Assembly (NCBI GenBank): GCA_965261645.1
Contig: CBDHDJ010000002.1
Location: forward strand, 310,001-374,000
Length of the DNA stretch: 64,000 nucleotides
Reading direction: 5' to 3'
Source: CBDHDJ01 sp965261645
GTDB lineage: Bacteria > Pseudomonadota > Alphaproteobacteria > SHVV01
In this document: in pieces, positions 53,085 through 62,886 of the stretch
Position numbering within the stretch: the first letter of the stretch is position 1
Layout of the letters: every line of letters begins with the position of its first letter
Notes under the pieces: generated by a model
What the model was told of the DNA's origin: nothing
The model's input: only the letters and a program-made list of their open reading frames with translations
Databases searched by the model: none
Position numbers and translations under genes: made by a program

Positions 53085-55430
53085 TTACTTGTTTAGCGCC
53101 TGCCAGACCTTGCCCGGCGTTGCCGGCATGTCGATGTGGGCGGTCCCGAGCGCGTTGGTGATGGCATTGATGGCCGCCGCCGGCGCCGCGATCGCACCCG
53201 CTTCACCGCAGCCCTTGACCCCGATCGGATTGTGCGGGCACAGCGTCTCCTGCGTCTCGGCGTTGATATCCGGCAAGTTGTCCGCCCGCGGCATGGAGTA
53301 GTCCATGTAGGACCCGGTCAGAAGCTGCCCTTCCTCGTTGTACACGCAGCCTTCGAGCAGGGCCTGACCGACGCCATGCGCTACACCGCCATGAACCTGA
53401 CCTTCGACGATCATCGGATTGATGATGCGCCCGAAGTCGTCGACCGCCGACCAGTTGACGATCTCGACCTTGCCGGTATCGGGATCGATCTCGACCTCGC
53501 AGACATGGGTGCCGGCCGGGAACGTGAAGTTGGCGGGATCGTAGAAGCCGTTCTCGTCGAGGCCCGGCTCCACGCCTTCAGGATAGTCGTGCGGAACATA
53601 CGCGGTGAAGGCCACCTCGGCCATGGTCATCGATTTGTCGGTACCGGCCACCGAATAGGTGCCATTGGCATATTCAAGATCGGTCTCGGCCGCTTCGAGC
53701 TTGTGGGCCGCGATCTTGCGCCCCTTGGCGATGATCTTGTCCATCGCCACCTGGATGGCTGAGCCGCCGACCGCCGCCGAGCGGGAGCCGTAGGTTCCCA
53801 TGCCGAAGGGAATCTCACCGGTGTTACCATGCACGACTTCGATTTGGTCGAACGGCACGCCGAGCGATTCATGAACCAGCTGGGCGAAGGTCGTCTCGTG
53901 ACCCTGGCCGTGGCTGTGCGAGCCAGTGAACACGGTCACACCACCGGTTGGATGGAAGCGGACTTCCGCGGCCTCGTAAAGCCCGACACCGGCGCCGAGC
54001 GAGCCGACCACGGCGGACGGTGCAATGCCGCATGCCTCGATATAGGAGGACAGCCCGATGCCGCGCAGCTTGCCGCGCTTCTCTGCATCCTTGCGGCGGT
54101 TCTCGAAGCCCTTGTAATCGGCGAGCTTGAGCGCGCTGTCGAGGGCCCCGGCAAAGTTCCCCGAATCGTAAGCAAGAGCAACCTGGGTCTGATAGGGGAA
54201 TGCATCCTTCGGGATGAAGTTACGACGGCGCAATTCCGCCGGGTCGATCTTCAACTCCCGCGCCGCGACATCCACCACGCGCTCGACGACGAATGCCGCC
54301 TCCGGGCGGCCGGCGCCACGCAACGCATCCACCGGCGTGGTGTTCGTGAACACCGCCTTCACCTCGCAGTAGATGGCCTCGGTCGTGTACTGGCCCTGCA
54401 ACAAGGTGGCGTAAAGGTACGTCGGCACGCAGGAGGCGAAGGTCGAGAGATAGGCCCCCATGTTGGCGACGGTGGTGACGCGCAAGCCGAGGAATTTGCC
54501 GTCCTTGTCGAGCGCGAGCTCGGCTTGCGTGGCGTGGTCGCGGCCGTGGCAGTCGGTGAGGAATGCCTCGGTACGATCGGCCGTCCATTTCACCGGCCGG
54601 CCGATCTTCTTGGCCACCCAGGTGATCACCGCCTCGTCGGGGTAGATGAAGATCTTGGAGCCGAAGCCGCCGCCAATGTCGGGTGATATGACGCGTAGCT
54701 TGTGTTCCGGGGTGACCTGCACAAAGGCGGAGAGCACCAGCCGGGCCACGTGGGGGTTTTGGCTCGTCGTATAGAGCGTCGTGCTGTCGGTGCCCGCGTC
54801 ATAATCGGCGAGCGCCGCCCGCGGTTCGATGGCGTTGGGCGACAGTCGGTTGTTGATGAGATCGACCTTGGCAACATGCGCGGCCTTCGCGAAGGCCGCA
54901 TCGGTGGCGTCCTTGTCGCCAATCGCCCAGTCGTAGCAGAGATTTCCCGGCGCATCGTCGTGCACCTGGGGCGCATCCTTTTCGAGGGCCGCTGCCGGCG
55001 CGGTCACGGCGGGCCGAGCGTCATAGTCGACCTTGATCTGCTCGGCGGCGTCCTTGGCTTGCGCCGTGGTCTCGGCAATGACGACCGCGACGGCGTCACC
55101 GACATAGCGCGCCGTATCCTTGGCGAGCACAGGGTGTGCGGGGGCCTTCATGGGCGAGCCGTCCTTCGAGGTGACGGTCCAGCCGCAGATCACGCCACCA
55201 AGGCCATCGGCCTCGACATCGGCGCCGGTCAAAACCGCCACGACGCCGGGCGCTTTCGCCGCGGCCTTCGTATCGATCTTCTTGAACTTGGCGTTGGCGT
55301 GGGCCGAGCGCAGGAAATACGCACAGGCCTGGCCCGGGCGGTTGATGTCGTCGAGGTAATGCCCCTTGCCGGTCAGGAACCGGAGGTCTTCCTTCCGCTT
55401 CACGCTGGCGCCGATGCCGTGTTCAGCCAT
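53085..55430 (-). CDS. Cox-type molybdenum hydroxylase large subunit (form II-like), copy 2
   Basis: The 781-aa paralogue of the neighbouring CoxL is similar throughout. Its active-site loop reads ALRGAGR (369-375), so Leu replaces the aromatic of [37 protein letters not shown] and the Glu in [11 protein letters not shown] are intact. It precedes coxL1 by about 120 bp on the same strand. Both copies look functional, suggesting two enzymes sharing one CoxS/CoxM pair, or alternative large subunits. Confidence 0.92.
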   Translation of the reverse strand: MAEHGIGASVKRKEDLRFLTGKGHYLDDINRPGQACAYFLRSAHANAKFKKIDTKAAAKAPGVVAVLTGADVEADGLGGVICGWTVTSKDGSPMKAPAHPVLAKDTARYVGDAVAVVIAETTAQAKDAAEQIKVDYDARPAVTAPAAALEKDAPQVHDDAPGNLCYDWAIGDKDATDAAFAKAAHVAKVDLINNRLSPNAIEPRAALADYDAGTDSTTLYTTSQNPHVARLVLSAFVQVTPEHKLRVISPDIGGGFGSKIFIYPDEAVITWVAKKIGRPVKWTADRTEAFLTDCHGRDHATQAELALDKDGKFLGLRVTTVANMGAYLSTFASCVPTYLYATLLQGQYTTEAIYCEVKAVFTNTTPVDALRGAGRPEAAFVVERVVDVAARELKIDPAELRRRNFIPKDAFPYQTQVALAYDSGNFAGALDSALKLADYKGFENRRKDAEKRGKLRGIGLSSYIEACGIAPSAVVGSLGAGVGLYEAAEVRFHPTGGVTVFTGSHSHGQGHETTFAQLVHESLGVPFDQIEVVHGNTGEIPFGMGTYGSRSAAVGGSAIQVAMDKIIAKGRKIAAHKLEAAETDLEYANGTYSVAGTDKSMTMAEVAFTAYVPHDYPEGVEPGLDENGFYDPANFTFPAGTHVCEVEIDPDTGKVEIVNWSAVDDFGRIINPMIVEGQVHGGVAHGVGQALLEGCVYNEEGQLLTGSYMDYSMPRADNLPDINAETQETLCPHNPIGVKGCGEAGAIAAPAAAINAITNALGTAHIDMPATPGKVWQALNK

Positions 55431-55809
55431 GTCCCCATCTCCTCACTGTCAGGGCGTGGTGCCGCCCGAAGAACGCCTAAAGCGTGGAGCCGTGCGTGAC
55501 CGCGCCACGCGGGTTTTGGATGCAAGGAGTGCAACTTGACACGCGCCTTGGATAGTGCGCCGGCGCGCGCGGACGAGATTTTCCTCCCTGCTCCCCAGCG
55601 GCGCTCACAGGTTTCGCATGACCGCCGCCGTCGGCTGGATCACACCACTGAATGTAGCGTTTATGTAGGAAACTGCCATCCAGCCATCGTCAGTCTCTCG
55701 CCCGCAAGCTCCGGCGTCAAGTGGCGATGTCGCGCTTTCAGGCTGGGAGCGAACGGAACTGCCGGCTGCGGTCGGCCGACGTCCCGGTGCTGCTGTGCGG
55801 CAGATTTCG
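55431..55809. other. Intergenic region without a recognised gene
   Basis: About 380 bp lie between coxG and the second coxL. Short open frames here have no family features. No clear promoter, hairpin or repeat was recognised; it may contain the coxL promoter. Confidence 0.5.
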
Positions 55810-56394
55810 TCAGTTGAGAGTGAACAGCAGGATCAACATGATAATGAACAAAATCCCCGGCCAGAGGATGTAGCCGAAGTCGCTTTTCTCACCTGGCGCG
55901 GTGGGCGCCGGAACCGGCGCGGCCGCTGGAGCAGCCTCCGCTTCGGCGGGCGCTGGCGCAAGTTGCTCGATGAACCTGTTGAAGAAGTGCTTGGCCTGCT
56001 GTTGCGCTACGCTGTCGATCAGGCGGGAGCCGATCTGCGCCAGCTTGCCGCCGACGGTCGCTTTGACGGCATAGCTCAGAACCGTTTCGTTACCGTCTTC
56101 GGCGAGACTGATATCGACGCTGCCTTTGGCGAAACCGATGCCGCCCGCGCCTTGTCCTTCGCCCGACAGGGTGTAGCTGGTGGGCGGATTGATGTTGGAC
56201 AGCGTGACTTTGCCGTCGAACTTGGCGCGGAGCGGGCCCACCTTGGCGGCCACGGTGGCGACAAATTCGGTATCCGACACCTTCTCGATCTTCTCGCAGC
56301 CCATGATGCTGGCGCCAAGCACGTCTGCGTCATTGAGCGCCTCCCAGACTTTTTCCTTGGGTGCGGGAATTCGATATTCCCCTGTGAGATCCAT
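55810..56394 (-). CDS. coxG: CoxG-type SRPBCC protein with C-terminal membrane anchor
   Basis: The 194-aa protein has a START/SRPBCC domain (MDLTGEYRIPAPKEKVWEAL, GCEKIEKVSDTEFVA, ANLxG-type ligand cavity). A Pro/Ala-rich linker and a C-terminal membrane helix (ILWPGILFIIMLILLFTL) follow. CoxG recruits CO dehydrogenase to the membrane in Oligotropha. Here it would dock the form II enzyme so that electrons reach the respiratory chain. It is the last cox gene at the upstream end, in the same orientation as coxL/S/M. Confidence 0.92.
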   Translation of the reverse strand: MDLTGEYRIPAPKEKVWEALNDADVLGASIMGCEKIEKVSDTEFVATVAAKVGPLRAKFDGKVTLSNINPPTSYTLSGEGQGAGGIGFAKGSVDISLAEDGNETVLSYAVKATVGGKLAQIGSRLIDSVAQQQAKHFFNRFIEQLAPAPAEAEAAPAAAPVPAPTAPGEKSDFGYILWPGILFIIMLILLFTLN

Positions 56395-56534
56395 GGCCGC
56401 GGCTTCCCGTTACGTTGTCGGCCGGACCCTACTGGCTCCAGAGTCCCTGCGCAAGCGGCTGGTGCCCGATGCCGCAGGCGTCGGCGATTTGCGTTGGGCG
56501 CCCGGTTGCACTAATGGAAAGAAGATGGCAGACA

Positions 56535-57137
56535 ATGGCGATGAGCGCGCCTGCGGTCCGATCGACACTCGACGTGGTGTTCTGGTTTTTGGAGCGCGGC
56601 GACTCGGCGGGGCGGGAGCTGTCCGCCCGCAAGGTCCAGTGTTTCCTCTATCTGGCGCAGGCTCACTTCCCGGACCAGAACGACGGCCGCAAGCTGATGC
56701 CGGCGACGTTCATCGCAACGCAAACGGGGCCCATTGAGCCCACCGTCTATCACATTTTCGAAGGCGGACGCCCGCGCGTCGTCACGGCTTTGCCGGGCCC
56801 CAGGATCGAGACGTTTCTTCATGGCGTGTGGCGGCGCTACGAGGAGTTGGGTGAGGACGCGCTTCACAACATCGTCTGCGAGCACGAATGCTATCGCGCG
56901 GGGCTGGCAGAGGGCCGCAACAACGAGGTCGACTTCACGCGCCGCGCTCCGCCTGGCGCGCCGGGTACGCAGGGTTCGGCTTTCGAAGGTGGCCAGCGCC
57001 CGGTGACGGTGTCGGGCAAAGAGGCAACCAAGTGGGTGCCGGGGAGTTATGGCTCGACGCCGGAGCAGGATGATTCTGTCCCGCCCGCGGGAGCGCCGCC
57101 GTCCGCCCCGCGGCCGCAACGCTCGAAGAAGGACTAG
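56535..57137 (+). CDS. DUF4065/Panacea-like protein
   Basis: The 200-aa protein has a first half resembling the Panacea (DUF4065, SocA-like) domain: TLDVVFWFLERGDSAGRELS, ARKVQCFLYLAQAHFPD, then FIATQTGPIEPTVYHIFEGG. Such domains occur in antitoxins and phage-linked proteins as well as free-standing proteins. No toxin gene is adjacent. The C-terminal ~60 residues are Pro/Gly/Ser-rich and probably disordered. The start is ATG 56535; ATG 56541 is an alternative. It is divergent from coxG. Confidence 0.55.
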   Translation: MAMSAPAVRSTLDVVFWFLERGDSAGRELSARKVQCFLYLAQAHFPDQNDGRKLMPATFIATQTGPIEPTVYHIFEGGRPRVVTALPGPRIETFLHGVWRRYEELGEDALHNIVCEHECYRAGLAEGRNNEVDFTRRAPPGAPGTQGSAFEGGQRPVTVSGKEATKWVPGSYGSTPEQDDSVPPAGAPPSAPRPQRSKKD

Positions 57138-57176
57138 CCATCGCCACCCGCGAGTTTGCACGGATCGTCGGAGCGC

Positions 57177-58913
57177 TTACCTCAGATAGGAGAATATGAG
57201 GTAGGCCCCGAGGATCACGGCGACCCACAGCACGGTGCTGCCGGTGGGCCAGGTGCGGGCAAGGATGCCTTGCGGGCCGTGGTGGCGGAAGATGCCGGCG
57301 ATCACCTCGCGGACCTGATGCGTGACGCCGCTGCGCACTTCGCGATCGACCGTATCGATCGCCGCCCCGATCTCTCCCAGCACGCGCGGCGCGAGCTTGC
57401 GGTAGACCCACTCAGCGTCGAGATTCACCGAGCGCTTCTCTGGCGGATAGATGCCCGACAACATGAGCCAGGCGAATGCGAGCGCCGAGAAGAACAGGAG
57501 CTGCAGCTGCGTGACCACGTGTGTCGTCGTATAGGGCACGTAGTCCACCGCATAGGGCAGCAGGCTGTAGAGCAGCCAGGGATAGGCGCCGTTGAAGACG
57601 CAGAGCGCGGCGGCAATGGCCATGGCCAGCAGCATGTTCCACGGCGGCTCCCTGACGCGCAGGCCCGAATCGCGGGCGAAGAAGGCGAAGTAGGGGATCT
57701 TGATGCCGGCATGGTGGAACACACCGGCCGAGGCGAACAGCAGGACGAGCCAGATCCAGTCGTAACCCTCCTCGATCGCCGCGGCCATCACCATCGATTT
57801 TGAGACGAAGCCGCTGAAGAGCGGGAACGCCGAGATCGACGCCGCGCCCACGATGCACAGCACCGTCGTGACCGGTATGGTCTTGTAGAGGCCGCCTAGA
57901 TCGGTGCCGTTGATCTTGCCGGTCACGTGCAGGACCGCGCCCATCGACATGAACAACAAGGCCTTGAAGATGACGTCGTTGAAGGCGTGCGAGACGGCGC
58001 CGTTGATGGCCAGCGCCGTGCCGATCCCGATGCCCACCACCATGAAGCCGAGCTGGTTGATCATGCTGTAGGAGAGCACGCGGCGGAGATCGTTCTCGAT
58101 GACGGCGTAGAAGATGGGAAAGAAGGTCATCAAAGCGCCGATGTAGATGAGGAGCTCGGTGCCCGGGTAACCCCGCGCCAGGGCATAGACCCCGACCTTG
58201 GTCGTGAACGCGCTCAGGAACACCGTGCCGGTCGGCGTCGATTCGGGATAGGAATCGGTGAGCCAGTTGTGCAGGAACGGGAAGGCGCACTTGATGCCGA
58301 AGGCGATGAAAATCAACCAGCCCGCGAGGCCTTCGAGACCGATAAAGGTGAACGCCCAGGATCCGGTTTGCTGGTGATAAAGAGCCGCGCCGGCCAGCAG
58401 CAGGACGCCCGAGGTCATGTGCACCATGAAATAGCGCAAGGCCGTCGTGCGCGAACGCTCGCTGTCGCGCAGCCAAATGAGAAGGGTCGAGCTCAACGCC
58501 ACCAGCTCCCAATAGACGAAGAGCGTGATGAGATCGCCTGCGAACACTGCCCCTAGGGCGCTGCCGGCATAGACCATGCCGGCGACGTGCTGGCGCGTAT
58601 CCTTGACGTGGAGCGAAAAGATGAGCGCGATGAGCGCGGCAAGGTGAAACAGATAGCCGAACAACAGGCTCAAGCGGTCGAGCGTCGTGGTGGCGTGGCC
58701 GCCCCAGAAGGTGACGAGATGGTGGTAGCTCGTGCCCGCCTCGAAGCTCAGGGTGTAAAGGCTACTCGCGGCGACCGTGAGCAACAACGCGGCGCTGCGC
58801 ACGGGGCCGCGGAGGAACAGCGCGAGCAGTGCGCCGGCGAAGAAGATGAACGCTGGTGGCAGAAGCAGGGGAACGCCCGCCCCATCGAACCCGATCAGGG
58901 CGCTAATCCCCAT
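57177..58913 (-). CDS. Proton-conducting MrpD/NuoL-like antiporter subunit 3
   Basis: The 578-aa protein has about 14-16 membrane helices and the proton-pathway residues of the MrpD/NuoM/NuoL family: Glu in VYWELVALSSTLLIW, Lys in GIKCAFPFLHNWL, and a HAFNDVIFKALLF segment. A C-terminal extension (EWVYRKLAPRVLGEIGAAID, with an amphipathic helix and a final membrane span) recalls the NuoL/MrpA lateral helix. It is the last gene of the Mrp-like operon and overlaps the preceding small gene by 11 bp. Confidence 0.9.
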   Translation of the reverse strand: MGISALIGFDGAGVPLLLPPAFIFFAGALLALFLRGPVRSAALLLTVAASSLYTLSFEAGTSYHHLVTFWGGHATTTLDRLSLLFGYLFHLAALIALIFSLHVKDTRQHVAGMVYAGSALGAVFAGDLITLFVYWELVALSSTLLIWLRDSERSRTTALRYFMVHMTSGVLLLAGAALYHQQTGSWAFTFIGLEGLAGWLIFIAFGIKCAFPFLHNWLTDSYPESTPTGTVFLSAFTTKVGVYALARGYPGTELLIYIGALMTFFPIFYAVIENDLRRVLSYSMINQLGFMVVGIGIGTALAINGAVSHAFNDVIFKALLFMSMGAVLHVTGKINGTDLGGLYKTIPVTTVLCIVGAASISAFPLFSGFVSKSMVMAAAIEEGYDWIWLVLLFASAGVFHHAGIKIPYFAFFARDSGLRVREPPWNMLLAMAIAAALCVFNGAYPWLLYSLLPYAVDYVPYTTTHVVTQLQLLFFSALAFAWLMLSGIYPPEKRSVNLDAEWVYRKLAPRVLGEIGAAIDTVDREVRSGVTHQVREVIAGIFRHHGPQGILARTWPTGSTVLWVAVILGAYLIFSYLR

Positions 58914-59145
58914 AATGGTCTTCCCGTCGCATAACCAGCTTGCGCAGCACTTTGGCCACGAGCACCAGCGTCACGCAGGCGACGAAACCGTAAAGGGCGT
59001 AAAAACCAAAAAAGCCTTCAACCGGATGATCGCCATGGCGGCGGACGACGACATCGGCCAACAACAGGACGATGCACACCGCGTAGAAGCCGTACAGCAC
59101 CCGTTTCACGGTCGCCGAGCTGTCGAAGAGATAGCGCTTTGTCAT
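58903..59145 (-). CDS. Small membrane protein of the Mrp-like operon
   Basis: The 80-aa protein has two hydrophobic helices (LYGFYAVCIVLLLADVVV and FFGFYALYGFVACVTLVLVA), a charged start (MTKRYLFDSS) and tail (RKLVMRREDHYGD). No known Mrp subunit matches. It sits between two antiporter-type subunits with an 11-bp overlap downstream and 11 bp from the gene upstream, so it is firmly in the operon and may be an accessory subunit. Confidence 0.75.
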   Translation of the reverse strand: MTKRYLFDSSATVKRVLYGFYAVCIVLLLADVVVRRHGDHPVEGFFGFYALYGFVACVTLVLVAKVLRKLVMRREDHYGD

Positions 59146-59156
59146 CGCCCTCGATC

Positions 59157-60638
59157 TCAGCGCGGCAGGCTCCGGCCCAGCAGGGACAAAATCGGCTCGG
59201 GCCACAGGAAGAGCGCGAGGCAACCGAGCGCGCTGATCCAGATAGCGGCGACGCAGACGACGGGCGCCTCACGCCGCACGGTTACGGTGCCGGCATTCGA
59301 AGAATCGCGCGCAAAGGCGCGAAGCGCCACGGGCAACAGATAGCCCGCGCTCAACAGCGACCCCAGAATCATGACGCCGATCATGACGTAGTGCTGGCCG
59401 GCGGCGGCCGCTTCGATGAGCCTGAGCTTGCTCCAGAAACCGCCGAATGGCGGCAGGCCTATAATGCTCAAGCTGCCGATCACGAACGCCGCCATCGTGA
59501 ACGGCATGGTGCGGGCCAGGCCCCGCATCTCGCTCACTTTCGTCTTGTGGCTGGCGACCAAGATGGCCCCGGCGCACAAGAACAGCGTGATCTTGCCGAA
59601 GGCGTGTGTGGCCATGTGAAGGCCCGCGCCGAGCGTGCCAAGACCGCCCAACATGGCGCCCAGCACGATGTAGGAAAGCTGGCTCACGGTGGAATAGGCC
59701 AGGCGCAGCTTCAAATCGTCCTGGCGCATCGCGACCAGCGCGGCGATGACGATCGTGGCGGCCGAAACATACATGACGATGTCGGTTCCGCTCAGCTCGG
59801 CCAACCTGAGACCGCCATAGAAATACGTCACCACTTTGAGAATCGTGAACACGCCCGCCTTGACGACCGCGACCGCGTGCAGCAGCGCACTCACTGGCGT
59901 CGGCGCGACCATCGCTGCCGGCAACCACCGATGGAACGGCATGAGGGCGGCCTTGCCGATACCGTAGGCATAGAGAATGAGCAGGATGGTGAGCACGGCC
60001 TTGGACGTGTCGGGCGGAAAGATGCCCGCAGCGTGCCGCGCGAACCAGGGCACGAACTCCAGCGTTCCGGCTTCAACCCAGGTCCAGATGATGGCGAGGA
60101 GCTGAAAACCCACGGCGGTGCCCAACAGGAGCACGAGGTAAGTGCGCGCGGCACGCTTGGCCTCATCCGTGCCGCTGTGTGTCACCAGCGGGTAGGTGGA
60201 AAGCGTCAGGGCCTCGTAAAAGGCGAACAGCGTGAACATGTTGGCGGCGAACGCCACGCCCATGGCGCTTGCGAGCGCAAGAGCGAAGCACACGTAGAAC
60301 CGCGTCTGGTGCGCCTCACCGTGCGCCCGCATATAGCCGATGGCGTAGAGCGCGGTGACGATCCACAGGAAGCTCGAGACCAGCGCAAAGGTCAGGCCGA
60401 GCGGCTCGACCGCGAAGCCAAAGTCGATGCCCGGAACGATGGCGAACAGGCGCACCTCGGGCCAGGGTCCAGCCTCACCCACAGCCGGGTAAAGGCTCGC
60501 CACCAAGGCACACAGGATAACCGCCGTGATGACGCTGATGGTATCGCGCAGATTGGGTGCCTGGCCCGTAACCGCGATGAGAACCGCGCCGAGAAGCGGC
60601 ACCGCCACAGTGAGCAGGATCGTTGCCTCCACACTCAC
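59157..60638 (-). CDS. Proton-conducting MrpD/NuoN-like antiporter subunit 2
   Basis: The 493-aa membrane protein has about 14 helices and family residues: Glu in LFAFYEALTLSTYPLVTH, Lys in GIGKAALMPFHRWLPAAM with PTPVSALLHAVAVVKAG, and THAFGKITLFLCAG. The start is GTG 60638, overlapping the upstream gene by GTGA (60635-60638). A longer frame reaching upstream is out-of-frame reading through that gene and was discarded. Confidence 0.92.
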   Translation of the reverse strand: MSVEATILLTVAVPLLGAVLIAVTGQAPNLRDTISVITAVILCALVASLYPAVGEAGPWPEVRLFAIVPGIDFGFAVEPLGLTFALVSSFLWIVTALYAIGYMRAHGEAHQTRFYVCFALALASAMGVAFAANMFTLFAFYEALTLSTYPLVTHSGTDEAKRAARTYLVLLLGTAVGFQLLAIIWTWVEAGTLEFVPWFARHAAGIFPPDTSKAVLTILLILYAYGIGKAALMPFHRWLPAAMVAPTPVSALLHAVAVVKAGVFTILKVVTYFYGGLRLAELSGTDIVMYVSAATIVIAALVAMRQDDLKLRLAYSTVSQLSYIVLGAMLGGLGTLGAGLHMATHAFGKITLFLCAGAILVASHKTKVSEMRGLARTMPFTMAAFVIGSLSIIGLPPFGGFWSKLRLIEAAAAGQHYVMIGVMILGSLLSAGYLLPVALRAFARDSSNAGTVTVRREAPVVCVAAIWISALGCLALFLWPEPILSLLGRSLPR

Positions 60639-62116
60639 GGAATGGTACCCCACAGCAGGCCCGCGGCCCGCTCGGCAACGCCCAGGGTCAGCGAGGTATC
60701 GATGCCGAAATAGACGCAGGCGGCGGCGAGAATCCAGGTCGGGATCAACATGGACAGGGGCGCTTCCCGGATATCGCGTCCGTCCTCCGGCGGGGGCTGA
60801 AAATAGGCCGCTTCGACGACGCGCCAGATATAGGCGATGACGATCAGCGAGCTTGCGAGGATGACGATCGCCACCGGCCACCAACCCTCGTTGAGCGCCG
60901 CCTGAACAAGATACCATTTGCTGATGAAACCGACCGTCAGCGGCACGCCGAGCAAGCTGAGACCCGCGGTCACGAAGGCGAACATGGTCAGCGGCATGGT
61001 TCGTCCGAGCCCGCGGAAGGCATCGATATGCACTGAACCCGTGCGCAGAAACACGTTGCCCATGCACATGAAGAGCGCGCCTTTCATGAGGGCATGGTTG
61101 AACAAATGGACAAGGCTGGCCGTGAGACCGGGGACCGACACCAGACTGATGCCCAGCACGATGTAGCCGATCTGAGCGATGCTCGAATAGGCGAGCATGC
61201 GCTTGATGTCGTTCTGGAACACCGCGACGACCGAGGCGGTGACAATAGCCAACAGTGCGAGAACCAGGAAGATCTCCGCCAGGGGCACGATCTCAAATGC
61301 GAAGGTGGTGCCGAACAACGTGAAGATGACGCGCAGAAGCGCATACACGGCGACTTTGGTCGCCGTCGCCGCGAGCAGCACGGTCACCGCGGAAGGCGCA
61401 TAGGTGTAGGCGTTGGGCAGCCAGAGATGAAGCGGGAACATGGCGAGCTTGAGGGAGAGCCCGACAATCAGGAAGGCGAGCGCAACGAGCACGGTGCGGC
61501 TGTCCGCGACCGGCCCCAGCCGCGCTGCCATGTCGCCGATATTGAGCGTGCCCGTGGTGATGTAGAGAAAGCCGACCCCGATGAGGAAGAACGTCGCGCC
61601 GATGGTGCCCATGACGAGATAGCGAAAGGCGGCGGTGAGCGCCCGGCGGTCCCTGCCCAGCGCGATAAGCGCGTAGGATGCGAGCGAGGAGATTTCGAGA
61701 AACACGAAGAGGTTGAAAGCATCACCGGTGATTGCGATGCCAAGGAGGCCGGCCAAAACAAGCAGATAGAGCGCGTAGAACAGGTGGCGCTGTTTCTCGT
61801 CGATCTCGGCCTTCGCGCTCACCCGGGTGAAGGGCAAGCTCACCGCACCGATGCCGGCGACGATCAGGAGGACGAATCCGCTGACCGCGTCGACGCGGTA
61901 CTCGATACCCCATGGCACGGCCCAACTGCCGAGCGCGTAGGAGATCGCGCCTTCGGCCAGCACCTGCTGCAACAACAGCGCGGCGATGACCAAGCTGGCC
62001 CAGCTGATGAGGGTGGCGAGCGCCCAGGCCGGCCCACCCCGTCGCAGCAGCACGCAAAGCGGCGCGCCGATCAACGGCAGGACAACCTGCAGCGCCAGCA
62101 AATGAGTGGCGATCAC
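60635..62116 (-). CDS. mrpD: Na+/H+ antiporter subunit D (MrpD-like)
   Basis: The 493-aa antiporter-type subunit has Glu in LFVFLEISSLASYALIA, Lys in LSLKLAMFPLHLWLPNAYT and YAPSAVTVLLAATATKVAVY, and HLFNHALMKGALFMCMG. It follows mrpC with an ATGA overlap, the standard Mrp C-D order. This makes it the true MrpD, the two downstream paralogues being extra pump modules. Confidence 0.94.
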   Translation of the reverse strand: MIATHLLALQVVLPLIGAPLCVLLRRGGPAWALATLISWASLVIAALLLQQVLAEGAISYALGSWAVPWGIEYRVDAVSGFVLLIVAGIGAVSLPFTRVSAKAEIDEKQRHLFYALYLLVLAGLLGIAITGDAFNLFVFLEISSLASYALIALGRDRRALTAAFRYLVMGTIGATFFLIGVGFLYITTGTLNIGDMAARLGPVADSRTVLVALAFLIVGLSLKLAMFPLHLWLPNAYTYAPSAVTVLLAATATKVAVYALLRVIFTLFGTTFAFEIVPLAEIFLVLALLAIVTASVVAVFQNDIKRMLAYSSIAQIGYIVLGISLVSVPGLTASLVHLFNHALMKGALFMCMGNVFLRTGSVHIDAFRGLGRTMPLTMFAFVTAGLSLLGVPLTVGFISKWYLVQAALNEGWWPVAIVILASSLIVIAYIWRVVEAAYFQPPPEDGRDIREAPLSMLIPTWILAAACVYFGIDTSLTLGVAERAAGLLWGTIP

Positions 62117-62466
62117 GGCTCTTCGTCCAGGTGCAGAATCTCGTCGTCCTCGACGGTTCCGTACGCCTCCCTGATGCGCACGATGAAGGCGAGACCGAGG
62201 GCGGTCGTGGCGACGCCCACCACGATCGCGGTGAGAATCAGCACGTGTGGCAAAGGGTTGGAGTAGACCTCGGCGCCCGGCGCCACGATCGGCGCCGTGC
62301 CACCGATGATCTTGCCGGCGCTGATATAGAGGAGAAAGACGGAGGCCTGGAAGATATTCAGCCCGACCATCTGTTTGACGAGATTGCCGCGCGCGATCAC
62401 GGTGTAAAAGCCGACCATCATCAGGACGATCACGATCCAGTAATTGAAGTGGCCGAGGATAGCCAT
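62113..62466 (-). CDS. mrpC: Na+/H+ antiporter subunit C (MrpC, NuoK-like)
   Basis: The 117-aa protein has three membrane helices and MrpC/NuoK landmarks (VKQMVGLNIFQASVFLLYIS, NPLPHVLILTAIVVGVATTA). The acidic C-terminus (EDDEILHLDEEP) is cytosolic. It overlaps mrpD by ATGA and lies 3 bp after mrpB. Confidence 0.94.
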   Translation of the reverse strand: MAILGHFNYWIVIVLMMVGFYTVIARGNLVKQMVGLNIFQASVFLLYISAGKIIGGTAPIVAPGAEVYSNPLPHVLILTAIVVGVATTALGLAFIVRIREAYGTVEDDEILHLDEEP

Positions 62467-62469
62467 CGC

Positions 62470-62886
62470 TCAGCGTTTGCGGCCGGCAAAGGCAAAGAAG
62501 ACGGCGATCATGACCGCCGCGACGGTTAGGCCGACGCCGAACTCGATGAGCAGGATGCCCCTGTGCTGGCCCGCAACGGGATCGTCCGCCAAGACCGAAT
62601 AGTCGAGAAAATTGCCGCCCAGCAGTAGTCCCGCCACGCCCACCAGAAGATAAAGCAGGATTCCGAGGCCGATACAGCTCTGGACGAGACCGGGGCGGGC
62701 GATCGCGCGCGCGTGCTCAACGCCAAAGATCAGCGCGTAGAGAATGAATGCGGCGGCGAAGATGACGCCCGCCTGAAATCCGCCGCCGGGACCGAAATCG
62801 CCGTGGAACTGGACGTAGAGCGCAAACAGCAGGATGAAAGGAATGATAAGTTTGCCGATGAGGCGAAGGACCGCGTGATGTCTCAT
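62470..62886 (-). CDS. mrpB: Na+/H+ antiporter subunit B (MrpB)
   Basis: The 138-aa protein has four membrane helices and the conserved HGDFGPGGGFQAGVIFAAAF segment typical of MrpB/MbhF. It overlaps the preceding MrpA-C-like gene by ATGA (62883-62886), as expected for a tightly coupled complex. Confidence 0.94.
   Translation of the reverse strand: MRHHAVLRLIGKLIIPFILLFALYVQFHGDFGPGGGFQAGVIFAAAFILYALIFGVEHARAIARPGLVQSCIGLGILLYLLVGVAGLLLGGNFLDYSVLADDPVAGQHRGILLIEFGVGLTVAAVMIAVFFAFAGRKR

Noticed and set aside
50610..55430. True aerobic CO dehydrogenase
   Set aside because: Both large subunits lack the AYxCSFR active-site loop of form I CoxL and carry (A/L)RGAGR-type loops.
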